From NCBI GenBank assembly GCA_009801015.1, contig VHZZ01005193.1, positions 4,147-42,889 on the forward strand: a DNA stretch of 38,743 nucleotides. The letters run 5' to 3'. The notes under the pieces are model-generated. The model did no database searches, was not told the origin of the DNA, and was given only the letters and a program-made list of their open reading frames with translations. Of this stretch, positions 24,131 through 34,176 are shown piece after piece. The DNA comes from Silene noctiflora. Lineage: Eukaryota; Streptophyta; Magnoliopsida; Caryophyllales; Caryophyllaceae. The first letter of the stretch is position 1; each line of letters starts with the position of its first letter. A program made the position numbers and the translations under genes.

Positions 24131-24325
24131 ATGAGAGTTTGTTCCAACGGCCTTAACTTAACCAAAAGTTTCATGTTCGAACCCTCTGAAACTGACAGTG
24201 TCAAAACTCACGAACGAGAATTTTACCGTCCTAATAGCCCTACCCATGACGAATCCGTACCCATGAGGAAAACCTTTGGTTTTTCCCCCAAAACCAATAA
24301 TACGGGAGGGGGTGTGATGTTATAG
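24131..24325 (+). mobile_element. Possible tRNA-derived SINE-like repeat
   Basis: A box B-like GTTCGAACCC lies at 24175-24184, with a weak box A-like GGCCTTAACTTAACC about 35 bases before it. A short open frame crosses the same stretch but matches nothing I recognise. Ends and target duplication were not found. Confidence 0.4.
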
Positions 24326-24452
24326 AGAGACCTGTGGACAAATCCTTTAAAATTATGTTCACTATAGAAAGATATAAGTAAATAAATAAAATATCTTAAA
24401 TAAAATAAGTAAATAAATAATTAAAATGGGTTGATAATTTTATACAATCTAA

Positions 24453-24752
24453 GATGTTGTTTGGCCTTGATTATGTAAAAGATTTTTTTTTTTTAAAATG
24501 AGTTTATTAACAAGTTACTTTTTTTGAAAAAGTTTCGATTGTTTGGCCAAACTTTGGTAAAAACAATTTTTTAATAAAAAATTGTATTTGGCCTAACTAC
24601 TTTTTTGGACTTTTTAGCTACTTGTACTTTTGGGTTAGTTATCAGCTTTTGGCTTTTTAAAAACATTTTTAATCTTCCCTAATTTTTAGTGTTGGGCCTA
24701 ATTTCTGCTTTTTAATTACAAAAACACTTTAAAAGTTAGTCCAAACACCACC
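24453..24752. mobile_element. Tourist-like MITE (300 bp) upstream of HMGR
   Basis: The left end is GATGTTGTTTGGCC and the reverse complement of the right end is GGTGGTGTTTGGAC, matching at 11 of 14 positions. The element is flanked on both sides by TAA (24450-24452 and 24753-24755), the TWA-type target duplication of PIF/Harbinger-derived Tourist elements. An inner GTTTGGCCAAAC palindrome lies near 24541. It is AT-rich and non-coding, and ends about 390 bp before the HMGR start codon. Confidence 0.8.
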
Positions 24753-24892
24753 TAAATTTTTATATTGGGTAAATTAATCTTTATCCAAAAAATGACAAAA
24801 TATAGATTCTCCATCTCAATCTCAATATTTGAGAAAGGAGAGACCAATAGTATGCCACATAAAATGCTGATTAAACATCCCTCAGCATTCAC

Positions 24893-24967
24893 CACGTGCA
24901 ATATTACCTGTACCTCGCGTGTCACGTGCCCCACTTCTCCCTTTCCTTCTTCATTTCCACCTATAAA
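24893..24967 (+). promoter_or_regulatory. HMGR core promoter: two G-boxes and a TATA box
   Basis: CACGTG occurs at 24893-24898 and 24923-24928, 30 bp apart, followed by TATAAA at 24962-24967. A start site about 30 bp downstream would leave a 5' UTR of about 145 bases rich in C, T and A runs. G-boxes are bound by plant bZIP and bHLH factors, including light-signalling ones. Light or hormone control of this HMGR is therefore plausible but only inferred. Confidence 0.65.
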
Positions 24968-25140
24968 TTCCCCTCCCTTCCCTTTTCTTCCTCCTCACCA
25001 ACTCCTAAAAAAAAAAACAAATTTCCTTAAAAAAAAGAAAGAAAAAGAAAAAGCAATTTTCCTTTTCTGTCCCAAACAAAAAAAAAAAAAAAAAAATTAA
25101 ATTCATTTCCCCAAAAAAAACCATTTCCCCTTTTCCGGCG

Positions 25141-28100
25141 ATGGACCTCCGCCGCCGCCATCCAGCACCGCTACCGCCGCAATCTCGCCGTAAAAGCGTC
25201 GCCGGAGATCCACCGCCGCCGAAAGCTTCCGATGCTTTACCCCTACCACTATACCTAACAAACGGCGTATTCCTAACCCTATTTTTCGCCGTCGTCTACT
25301 TTTTATTACAACGGTGGAGAGAGAAGATTCGAAATTCTACTCCTCTTCACGTTGTCACGCTTTCCGAGATCGCCGCTATTATCGCGTTTGTTGCGTCGTT
25401 CATTTATTTGCTTGGATTTTTCGGGATTGATTTCGTATTGTCGTTTTCGACTCGGTCGGATGAGGACGAGGATGAGGAAGAGGAGGTTGTTGTTAAACAG
25501 GAGGCGATTGAGAGAAGGATAATTAGGGAGGATAGGTGTCCGCCTTGCGGAATTGTTTTGGATGATAAGGTGTTTGATCGAACCCTAGGGTTAACTCTTG
25601 ATGATGAGGAGATTGTCAAATCGGTTGTGTCTGGGATTACGCCTTCGTATTCGCTTGAGAGCAAGCTTGGGGATTGTTTCAGGTATTTAGTCTTGTGCAA
25701 CACGGTTTTATGTTTATATTTTGGTATCGTAATTCATGATCATTGGATTGCAATTGTTTCAGGTATTTAGTCTTGTGTAAAACGGTTTTACAAATTTACA
25801 ATTATGTTATATATATATATATGCTAATTCATGATAATTAGCTTGTGGTTTTATGATAGAACTTGTAAGTAAAGCGGACATTGCCCATAATCTATCTGAG
25901 GTGTTGGAGTTCATGCTTTATCCGTCTCAATTATTTGCTTATCTTTGATTAACATACGTATTACACTTGATTGAAAAGTGTAAACAAATGATTGAGATGG
26001 GGAGTAATTTTTATTTAAAATATAATTTTGGAAATGATTTTTGAATATTTTTGTATCATACATAAAAAAATTGTGATCTTTCAATATATTTGCGGTCAAT
26101 TTCCATAAACTTTCACCTTTAGAAGTTTAAGAAGAATGGTATAGTGAAAAATAGGGAGTAATTAATATGGTTGTTGTAAAATAAGTTTGTGTAAAGACAT
26201 TTTTATATAAGGATTTGTGATTGTGATTTCAGGGCTGCTAAAGTACGAAGAGAGGCGCTTCAGAGGACGACAGGGAGGTCAATTGAGGGTTTGCCCTTGG
26301 AAGGGTTTGATTACGAGTCGATTTTAGGGCAATGTTGCGAAATGCCTGTGGGGTATGTGCAGATTCCTGTGGGGATTGCTGGACCATTGTTGTTGGATGG
26401 ACGGGAGTATTCTGTGCCAATGGCGACCACAGAAGGGTGTTTGGTTGCGAGCACTAATAGAGGGTGTAAGGCTATTCATTTGTCGGGTGGCGCATTTAGT
26501 GTGATCTTGAAGGATAGGATGACTAGAGCTCCTGTTGTTAGGTTTGGGTCAGCTAGAAGAGCGGCGGAGTTGAAGTTTTTCCTTGAGAATCCTGCTAATT
26601 TCGAGACCCTTTCCTTTGTTTTTAACAAGTATGTTCCTTTCTTAAAATTAATTTTTTGTGTGCTTTTGCTGAATTTCGATATTGATGGATTTATTACTGC
26701 TGGAATTCGAGGATTTAAAGTAATTAATTATGTCCTGGGGGTAAAGAAAGCGAAAGCGAAGAAAAATGTTCATAAAATAAGTTAGGTTTACTGACAGTGA
26801 TAGATGATTTGATTAGTGGTAACTAGGATTTCAAACTTTAGTGGCTGAATATGAATGTCCGATAGCTTAGATGTACATACATCGCACTTAAGTACAATAT
26901 TGTGGGTATTGGGTAATGTATTGAGAGAAACGTATATGAACTGATTTTGACAAGGTGTTCTCAAGGGTTTGGGATTGTTATTTACAATGATTTACATATA
27001 TGGTCATGTATTGATGGCTGGCATCTATTTATGGGTGATTATTTATTGTATTTTGAGTATAGGTCTAGTAGATTTGCAAGGCTTCAAGATGTTAAGTGTG
27101 CAATTGCCGGAAAGAATCTATACACGAGGTTTGCATGTAGCACTGGTGATGCCATGGGGATGAACATGGTCTCTAAGGGTGTTCAGAATGTGCTTGATTT
27201 CCTCCAGAGTGATTTTCCCGACATGGATGTCATTGGCATCTCAGGTGAGCCAAACTCATCTATTTTTACTTTTTTATTTTGCTGATGGAATTTATTGTGC
27301 TTCTATTAATATACGGAAACAAAGCTTGTAGGATATTTAAGATGAGTGTAGAACTTGATGATTATATTGGGGAAAGTGGTAAAACTCAGTGTTGCGTCAG
27401 AAGTTGAGATAATTATCAGTCACTAAATAGATATGCTGCCAATTTCAGTTAATACGAGTTTGAGTCTATAAGCATAGGGAATTAAATTGGTACAAAACTA
27501 AAGTTAGGGTCTTTTTTACCAATATATAGGAAACTACTGCTCAGACAAGAAGCCAGCTGCTGTGAATTGGATAGAAGGAAGAGGAAAGTCTGTCGTTTGC
27601 GAAGCTGTGATTAAAGAAGATGTGGTGAAGAAGGTCCTCAAAACAAACGTGGCATCCCTTGTGGAGCTTAACATGTTGAAGAACCTTACGGGTTCTGCTT
27701 TGGCTGGGGCACTTGGTGGGTTCAATGCGCACGCCGCCAACATTGTTTCCGCTGTATACATTGCCACTGGGCAGGATCCGGCCCAAAATGTTGAGAGTTC
27801 TCACTGTATTACTATGATGGAAGCCATTAACGACGGGAGGGATCTACATGTCTCTGTTACCATGCCCTCAATTGAGGTAATTCATCATCAGATCCACTAT
27901 ACCTTCTTGTCTGTCTGCTATTGATTATGGTGTTTACTCGTACTATATAAATCGCAACAATCCAGCCTGTGCTGGTTCAAATTTGTAAATTGCCTAGTAA
28001 TACTATTAGGTGAATGAAACAAAACAATTCCCCTCCTCGGGCCCTTTGATTTTGAAATTGCGAAAAAGTTGGTACTTAATGTGGTCCTATAATCTTTTTC

Positions 28101-28688
28101 ACATGTGTTTCTGTCTGTAATTTTATGAGGCCTCTAAGCACTAACAAAGGTGATTCCTCACCACAACTTGCATTACAATTTTAGGGGCCAGTCGCATGTG
28201 ACTTGGTTTTTCGCCTCAATAGTAGTGAGTCCTGTATAGATTGGTCTCAGCAACCCAAACCTCATTCGATATACTGGTAAAGGAGTGTTTCACAACTAAG
28301 ACCGTCTCATATAAGTTTCATCGATTAGGGAATATGCTGCTCCTTTAGGTGTAAGTTTGTATAGTTTCAATCCATGGTCTTCCGGAGTTTCTTATAGATT
28401 TTGACGATTTTTTTACTGATTAGATTTGACTGTCAATATGCCCAGGTTGGAACAGTTGGGGGTGGTACACAACTAGCTTCTCAGTCAGCCTGCCTTAACC
28501 TACTTGGAGTAAAGGGTCCAAACAGGGAGTCTGCAGGAGGAAATGCTCGGCAATTGGCCGCCATTGTTGCTGGGTCTGTTCTCGCCGGAGAACTCTCTTT
28601 GATGTCTGCAATTTCTGCCGGACAACTTGTTAAAAGCCACATGAAGTACAACCGATCGAGCAGAGATATGAGCAAAGTTTCCTCTTAA
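25141..28688 (+). CDS. HMGR: 3-hydroxy-3-methylglutaryl-CoA reductase
   Basis: Converts HMG-CoA to mevalonate with two NADPH, the committed step of cytosolic isoprenoid and sterol synthesis, anchored in the ER. Exons: 25141-25682, 26233-26628, 27063-27244, 27530-27876, 28446-28688. They join in frame to 569 aa, normal for plants. The N-terminus MDLRRRHP carries the arginine motif typical of plant HMGR. Two membrane spans lie at about 37-57 and 76-99, with an NST glycosylation site (65-67) in the lumenal loop. An acidic linker runs from 107 to 116 and the catalytic domain from about 165. Expected active-site residues are present: Glu248 (TTEGC), Lys380 (DKKPA), Asp456 (TGQDPAQN), His554 (SHMKYNRSS). 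Cofactor motifs are DAMGMNM (342-348) and GTVGGGTQ (491-498). Ser560, six residues after the histidine, matches the SnRK1/AMPK inhibitory site. Intron 1 may be extra: four exons are usual. Confidence 0.97.
25673..25845 (+). repeat. Tandem duplication of the HMGR exon 1/intron 1 junction
   Basis: ATTGTTTCAGGTATTTAGTC occurs at 25673-25692 and again at 25753-25772, exactly 80 bp apart, and the similarity continues (TTGTG, then ACGGTTTTA). A looser AATTCATGAT pair at about 25731 and 25825 extends the units. Each copy carries an identical CAG|GTATTT donor (intron starts 25683 or 25763). The second copy ends in a (TA)n run at about 25809-25822. Confidence 0.9.
25919..26006. mobile_element. Short Stowaway-like MITE in HMGR intron 1
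   Basis: The left end is TATCCGTCTCAATTATTTGC and the reverse complement of the right end is TACTCCCCATCTCAATCATT then TGTTTAC. These inverted ends span about 88 bp with no coding capacity. The sequence resembles the 34029-34125 element. Confidence 0.65.
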
Positions 28689-28970
28689 ATCCAATTTCAA
28701 GCATTGCTTAATTGCTTTGATATGGTCGAAAGTCATCAGAACATTCTTCCTCATGCACTAAGATTGCCGAAAGACCTTATTCGGGAGGCCGGAGAAAGGA
28801 GGAATGGGGGGAGTGAAAGAAAGACAGATAGAGATAGCACAGCATGCTAGCAATCCTTTTATTTTTTTATTTGAAAATTTCAATGTATTTTCTTGTCAAT
28901 TCTGTGATTGTTGGGCTTCTGCAAAGTTCATATTTTTTGGAGTTGACTTCTAATTTGAAATCCATTAATA

Positions 28971-28976
28971 AATAAA
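28971..28976 (+). terminator. Candidate HMGR polyadenylation signal
   Basis: AATAAA about 283 bases after the HMGR stop codon, within an AT-rich stretch. The position suits a plant 3' UTR of about 300 bases. Confidence 0.45.
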
Positions 28977-29264
28977 AGAAAATGTTGATATTTGATTATG
29001 ATCTTCATTTGTCCACTGCCATTTTTCCTTTGCACATTTTTTTTTTATTTTTTAAAATTTCGCATTTATTGGCAGATAAAAGCACACATTGCATAGTATT
29101 ACAAGTTTGAATGTTTTCTGCAGTCTACAGTGTGATTCTACATTCAACTTACCATCTATGTATAAATATTCACTGGTGGTCGTCAATCCACGATTTAATT
29201 TTCGTTGTCATTGAGAAACAGCGAGCATCCTCAACTCGCGGACCATTTAACGCTAAAACAAGTT

Positions 29265-29265
<1 letters not shown>
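28977..29265. other. Gene-free stretch downstream of HMGR
   Basis: AT-rich with short T runs (about 29037-29055). I see no gene or clear element up to the SINE-like repeat that follows. Confidence 0.5.
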
Positions 29266-29297
<32 letters not shown>

Positions 29298-29386
29298 CAA
29301 ATGAGCGCATTATGTCGCTGGTGAGAATCGAACCCCCAACTTGATGGTTGTTTGTTAGATTTGTGATTTGTGCCATAATGCAAAAA
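29266..29386 (-). mobile_element. Minus-strand SINE-like element with 32-base A tail
   Basis: On the minus strand a body with a box B-like GGGGGTTCGATTCTC (29336-29322) ends in a run of 32 A (T at 29266-29297 on the plus strand). An internal Pol III promoter element plus an A tail fits a tRNA-derived SINE. Box A is weak. Three tandem copies of an 11-bp unit AAAGTTAGCCG lie next to its head (about 29385-29417). Confidence 0.55.
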
Positions 29387-29417
29387 GTTAGCCGAAAGTT
29401 AGCCGAAAGTTAGCCTT

Positions 29418-30313
29418 GTGATGTTAAGTGTACTTATGGATGGATCTGATAATTAACTAATATAATAGCCCATAAGAATTATATAATAATCTGATCAAGA
29501 CTGGCATTAACGTGTAATCAAAAGAGCACCACTTAATTGCATGTTAGTTAACAACTGGTTTTAGTTTAATTAAGAATTATCCACCATCTAATCCTGACTA
29601 ATTAATGAGCTGAAAGAGTCTAATATACAACTCTATACAACTACAAAACAAACGGCTACAAAAGGTCAACCCACTTTTTTACACTTTTGTCTACTCTTGA
29701 TCACTGTTGCCTGCAAACTGCACTCATTTAGTTTGTCAAATGTTATTCAGCAGATTCAATCATAAGAATAGTTTAAAGACGTAATGTTAGATTAAGGAGG
29801 ACCTAATTATTATGGTCACCAGGTATGATTAAATACGGATTTCAACAGGACATGAGATTCGTTTAAGACATATGAACAAGCAGAGTTGTCGGCTTGAGAA
29901 ACTTAGAAGACCTCAGCTTACACAAATTTTTGATAGTATATAATCTATATACTTGTTTACAGTATATGGATTAATAGAATCAAACTTCCTCGGAAACTAG
30001 GTTCGTAATTGCGTGATTTAGTTTAGAGTCGATAAGTACTTAAAATACTCTCTTATTGTGTTATTTAATTAATTTAATGTTAGCTAAATACTGCTTTTGT
30101 ATTTATTCACCAGCCATCTTTAGTAATTTTCATACAAGGGGTTATTAGACTATCAAAAATCCAAAAGCTTTTCTCTCTTTCTGTTTATTTTTAGTTAGAT
30201 TTAATTAAACAATAGTACAAAAGGGTTATAAAATTTAATGCAAGATAACTGAATGTGTAGGCTTATATTATGAAGGAAAGCCAAAAAAATTAAAAAGTAA
30301 AAAAATAAAAAAA
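29418..30313. other. Intergenic sequence between HMGR and the tRNA gene
   Basis: AT-rich, many TTAATTAA-like words. I find no gene, and no repeat I can name. Confidence 0.5.
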
Positions 30314-30387
30314 TGCTCCCGGCGAGGCTCGAACTCGCGACCTTCGGCTCATAAGACCAACGCTCTAACCAACTGAGCTACGGGGGC
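30314..30387 (-). tRNA. tRNA-Ile (anticodon UAU), with one acceptor-stem mismatch
   Basis: The minus strand folds as a 74-base tRNA including discriminator A. The acceptor is GCCCCCG/CGGGAGC and the D arm GCUC-AGUUGGUUA-GAGC. The anticodon stem is UUGGU/GCCGA with loop CUUAUGA, the variable loop AGGUC, and the T arm GCGAG-UUCGAGC-CUCGC. Boxes A and B are intact. The gene ends in T7 and further T runs on the minus strand (Pol III terminator), and AAACAAGCA just upstream supplies the CAA start motif usual for plant tRNA genes. Oddities: C3 faces A70, and position 37 is G where Ile tRNAs normally carry A. It could be a functional variant or an early pseudogene. There is no intron. Confidence 0.8.
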
Positions 30388-31149
30388 TGCTTGTTTATTT
30401 AGTGAAACATATTTATTTATTGACAATATTTGGGAACTCGCAGAAACCGATTTAACTCCTCATGCTTCTAGTATTCATTCCATTGGCCAGATGCAACTAA
30501 ATCAAACCCAAAACTGAATTACTTAGTTTACAATCATTTTACGAAAAATTAGTATCCATTGGCCAGACGTGTTTTGAGGAATCAGTATTCTCTCTTTCCA
30601 ATCTGATTATTAAGTATGATTTCTCGTTATTCTTATTCCGTAACAGTTATGTTGATAAACCATAAACAATAAACAAGTCATAGTAAACCATGTTCTTTGA
30701 ACAATAGTTACTAATCACGTTTGTTCTTTAGCATAGTCTATTTCAGATTGTTTTATTCCATTATGCTTCTCAATATTCAAATGTGCTTATTCAAGATTTC
30801 GAGTCAATCTAGACAGTCTTGTCTCTGTAGTCTTTTCCATACTCATTTTGTTGTGTAAATTGTGTCATTTCCTTTAACAACCCCTATCACCAAATCACTG
30901 CAACTTTCACAGATTACGCTGTCGGATGTAAAAAAGAAACATGTATTAACAACAAATCAGGTATTGTTTTACACATTAAACATATCAGTTTGCTGATGTT
31001 AATTATTTTCTTATCAGGATACATTGTTCGGAACCCCTGTGAGCATACTGATTCCTCAAAACACGTCTTGTAACTCGAGTCAAGCACATATCTTCTATTC
31101 CTATACCATCCTGACTCAAAAGACTTGGTCTTTACTGTCAATTTGCAAC
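30388..31149. other. Intergenic sequence between the tRNA and the FRS 3' end
   Basis: I see no gene. ATTGGCCAGA occurs twice (about 30482 and 30559) and the phrase TGAGGAATCAGTATTC (about 30574) has an inverted counterpart near 31045. This stretch probably includes the 3' UTR of the minus-strand FRS gene. Confidence 0.45.
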
Positions 31150-33872
31150 TCACTCTTTCAGACGGAGCCTTGCACTCTGGACTTTGACAGAAAGATTCAG
31201 CTTTTGATCCTCCATCTCTTTTACAACTGCAAACAAGCTTTTCCGATAGACTTCACATCGCTTGTTTGTTTTGTCCAGCTCAGCAGCCAGTTCCTGGATT
31301 TTCTTTGCTTTCTCGTCCTGCAAATAATCAGAATAAGGCAAAACATCGATAACTTTAATAACAAGATGATTGCTGAAATGCGCACATAGTAAGAAGTTAT
31401 GTGAAGGACATTATTATTTACTCAAAGACTAATTATGGGGAACGAGCAATGTCTGTAGTCTAAAGTCTAAACAAAAGTGTCTAATCAACAACAGTATATT
31501 AGTACTCCCTATATGCATATAGGAGCAAATGACTTGTAACTTCCTTCACACCAAAATATCACAAGAGGGAGCTTGACCGGCGTGAGTGGGACACTCATTG
31601 GATTTCATAGGACGTTGCACAAGATTCGGTTCTTCTTGTCCCCCATCACCGAAAAATCCAGCCTAATAAAATTCTAAAGAAAATGAATATCCGAACTCAA
31701 CAGTACTCTACGTAACAAGGGCATATGATTTGTAAGCAATTTTGTGTTTTAAACTTGGTATGTCATAAAAAGCGTAAACAAATCCTAACTAAATTTAGTG
31801 ATATAAAGATAAATGATATAGAGGATAGGGTTGAAAACCGACTAAAATTGGAAGCATGCGAAGCAGCAATGAAGATATAGACATGGGAACAGAGATAAGC
31901 CGCATGGACGTGTAGCAGAGAAAATCTAAACAGGTAAGCAGGTTTCTGAGCTGAGCAATGAGCAAACAACCATTTGATGATGACAAATAGAAGTCACCAA
32001 AGCCTAGCACCTACAGAAATATTTGTGTAGGCAGTCGAACATCTAACTACACGGAGGTTGTGAAATCCAAAAAAATGGCCCTAATCCACAGCCCATAAAT
32101 AAAAGAGAGAGTCGACTTCATAAACCCAAAGAAGGTTCGTCTTAAAACCAATTAGTAATAGGAGAAAATCCTCGTTTATGAACTGATCAGCTCTCTTCTC
32201 TTATATCAATATCAAATTCAGACGCTCACATGCGAGTACCAGTGGATAACTGAATAGTAGCACTAATAGCTTAACAGGGGCTCTTCAAAAACGGTTCATC
32301 GGTTAAAACCATTTACTTGAGACACCAGCAGGAAAAGAATAATTGCAAAGAGTTTATTCTGAACTTACAGTGGAGAGGTCAGAAGGGCCTTGATTGTCAC
32401 TAATAGACCTCGAACCACCCTGGATGACTCGAGGGTCTTGATTCTTTATAGAAGCAACTTTCTTTGCAGCTTCATGTAGAGCATCCATGGCTACATCATA
32501 GACATGGATAGATTTTGAACCTTCCTCCACAAACTTGATGGCTTCCTGCCGTAAGTTGCTATATCTGACATTCATATACTCTTGTAAATTGGCTGGCTCC
32601 TGAGAAGCACATTCATTGGCCTCTGCTCCCTTTTTAGCATCTTTTGTCCACCTCTTCAAAAAATATTCTGAAGAAAGGGTAAGAACGTTTTTCGCTCTGA
32701 AAACAGATAATATGTGTCGACATATTATGCCTGAAAATTCAAACATCCGGCAGCTACAACTAGCTTTTGTCTCCAAAGAGCTGAAACTGACAACATGGGC
32801 TTTGTGTTCTTCCCCAAACTTAGCCACCTGAAAAGTAGTGATTGTTTCGGATTCCATGAGCTTAGTTGCAGGATTGGCCAGGGTCTCAACAAGTTCATCT
32901 TGGAACTTCATGAATATTTTCCGAGTGAAAAGGGCTGCAACTTGTTTCTCCATTGGTGATGGGGTCTTCAGCACAGGCGTTGTGTTACTTGTATCATCAT
33001 CAGCCTTCAGCTCCTTCTCGTGCCAACTTGCAATGGCATTCTCATACTTCTTAATAAGCAATTGTATAGAGGTACTAGCATCTATAAACTCGTCAAAGTA
33101 AGTGATTTTTCTATCATGACCTTCAGCACTTGATGGAAGCTCACCGAAGAAAGTGTCACGCAAGTACACAGGCACCCATTGATGGCGAGCATCATAAACT
33201 GATTGCATCCATTCATCATCTAGCAAATAGTACTTGGCCAAAATTGACCCCCACTGAGATTCAAATTCCTCAATTGTTTCACTCTCATCTACTGTCTTTC
33301 CAAGCTCAACTTCAAAAGTAGGGTGTGATTGGTACACATGACCCAAATGAGATTTGGTCTCTCTAAACATGCTCCATTTGCAATAACGTAGTCGAGTATT
33401 AGGCAACACCTGTACTGCACCCATTTGCACAAACCTATCAGGCTCGATAGTGATTGACAATGGGGCTCGCCCGGACATAGCATGGAGCCATGTTCGGAAG
33501 AGCCAATTGTAGGCAGCCTCAGATTCATCATGCAACAAAGCACAACCAAAAAGTACAGGATTCCCATGATGGTTTAACCCTGTAAATGTGGCAAATGGAA
33601 TCTTATAGCCTTTGGCACGAAATGAGGAGTCGAGAATTACTGTGTCACCAAAATAGGTATAGTTAGTCCTGGAAGACGCATCAGCCCAGAAAATATTGGT
33701 ATTTGAGTGGTCGTGATCGCCCTGGATTGCATAATAAAAGTTAGAATTCTCGGCTTGCATACGCTTTAAGTAATCCAACACATGTTGCCCCCTAAATCCA
33801 AGGGACCTCTGCCTCCCGATGTTCATCAAATCCACTGCATCATTTCCAGTATCCGACAGAGTAATCACAATC
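31150..33872 (-). CDS. FRS: FAR1-RELATED SEQUENCE (FRS) protein, two 3' exons; N-terminal part not found
   Basis: FRS/FHY3 proteins are transcription regulators domesticated from MULE transposases. Visible exons: 33872-32369 and 31317-31150, joined in phase 0 across a GT-AG intron, 556 codons. The large exon opens at acceptor TTTAG|GATTGTG in the middle of a codon, with no ATG, so coding starts upstream. From GTG at 33868: a MULE transposase domain at about 70-170 (YFGDTVILD; NHHGNPVLFGCALLHDES), then a conserved linker (WVPVYLRDTFFGE; LKTPSPMEKQ) and a SWIM zinc finger C371-x-C373-x9-C383-x-H385. The last exon encodes a coiled coil (KIQELAAELDKTNKRCEVYR) typical of the family C-terminus. The FAR1 DNA-binding domain is not visible up to 38743. 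Either a very long intron hides it, it was lost, or the protein is an FRS9-like short form. The usual TDxD is IEPD here and the following His is Leu, so transposase activity is unlikely. Confidence 0.85.
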
Positions 33873-34176
33873 CTAAACTTTCATTGTTTACATAAGATAA
33901 TCAATCTAAACTCAAGACATTCATCAATGTCTACAAAATTTTAACCCTACATTCACGTATGTTGAGACATCAGTTGAGTGATTTCGGAGTGGCCTTATCA
34001 GTCCCCGTAAAATCTAGAGTCATAAAACTCACTCCGTCCCAATTAGTTGTTTGACTTTGATTAAAAATACCTCACAAGGAATAAAAAAGGCAAACAAATA
34101 ATTGATACGGGAGCGACGAGCAGTAAATTGGGATAGTGAAAGAAAACCAGTAATATGAAATAGAGCTTCATTTACC
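33873..34176. other. Flank or intron upstream of the FRS exon, with a Stowaway-like MITE
   Basis: There is no coding sequence on the minus strand here. Bases 34029-34125 form a short MITE (separate entry). If the FRS gene continues, this is its intron. Confidence 0.5.
34029..34125. mobile_element. Short Stowaway-like MITE
   Basis: The left end CTCCGTCCCAATTAGTTGTT (34032-34051) pairs with a right end whose reverse complement reads CTCCCGTATCAATTATTTGT. About 95 bp, non-coding, ending CAGTA. Confidence 0.65.

Noticed and set aside
24131-24325. 64-codon frame as a small gene.
   Set aside because: It overlaps Pol III box-like motifs of a probable SINE and shows no protein features.
25683-25770. 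HMGR exon 1 read-through to the stop at 25768-25770 as the real C-terminus.
   Set aside because: The catalytic domain follows in frame after splicing to 26233, and the five exons sum to an exact multiple of three.
33866-33868. GTG as the start codon of the FRS protein.
   Set aside because: Plant nuclear genes do not normally start with GTG; a splice acceptor just upstream explains the open frame.
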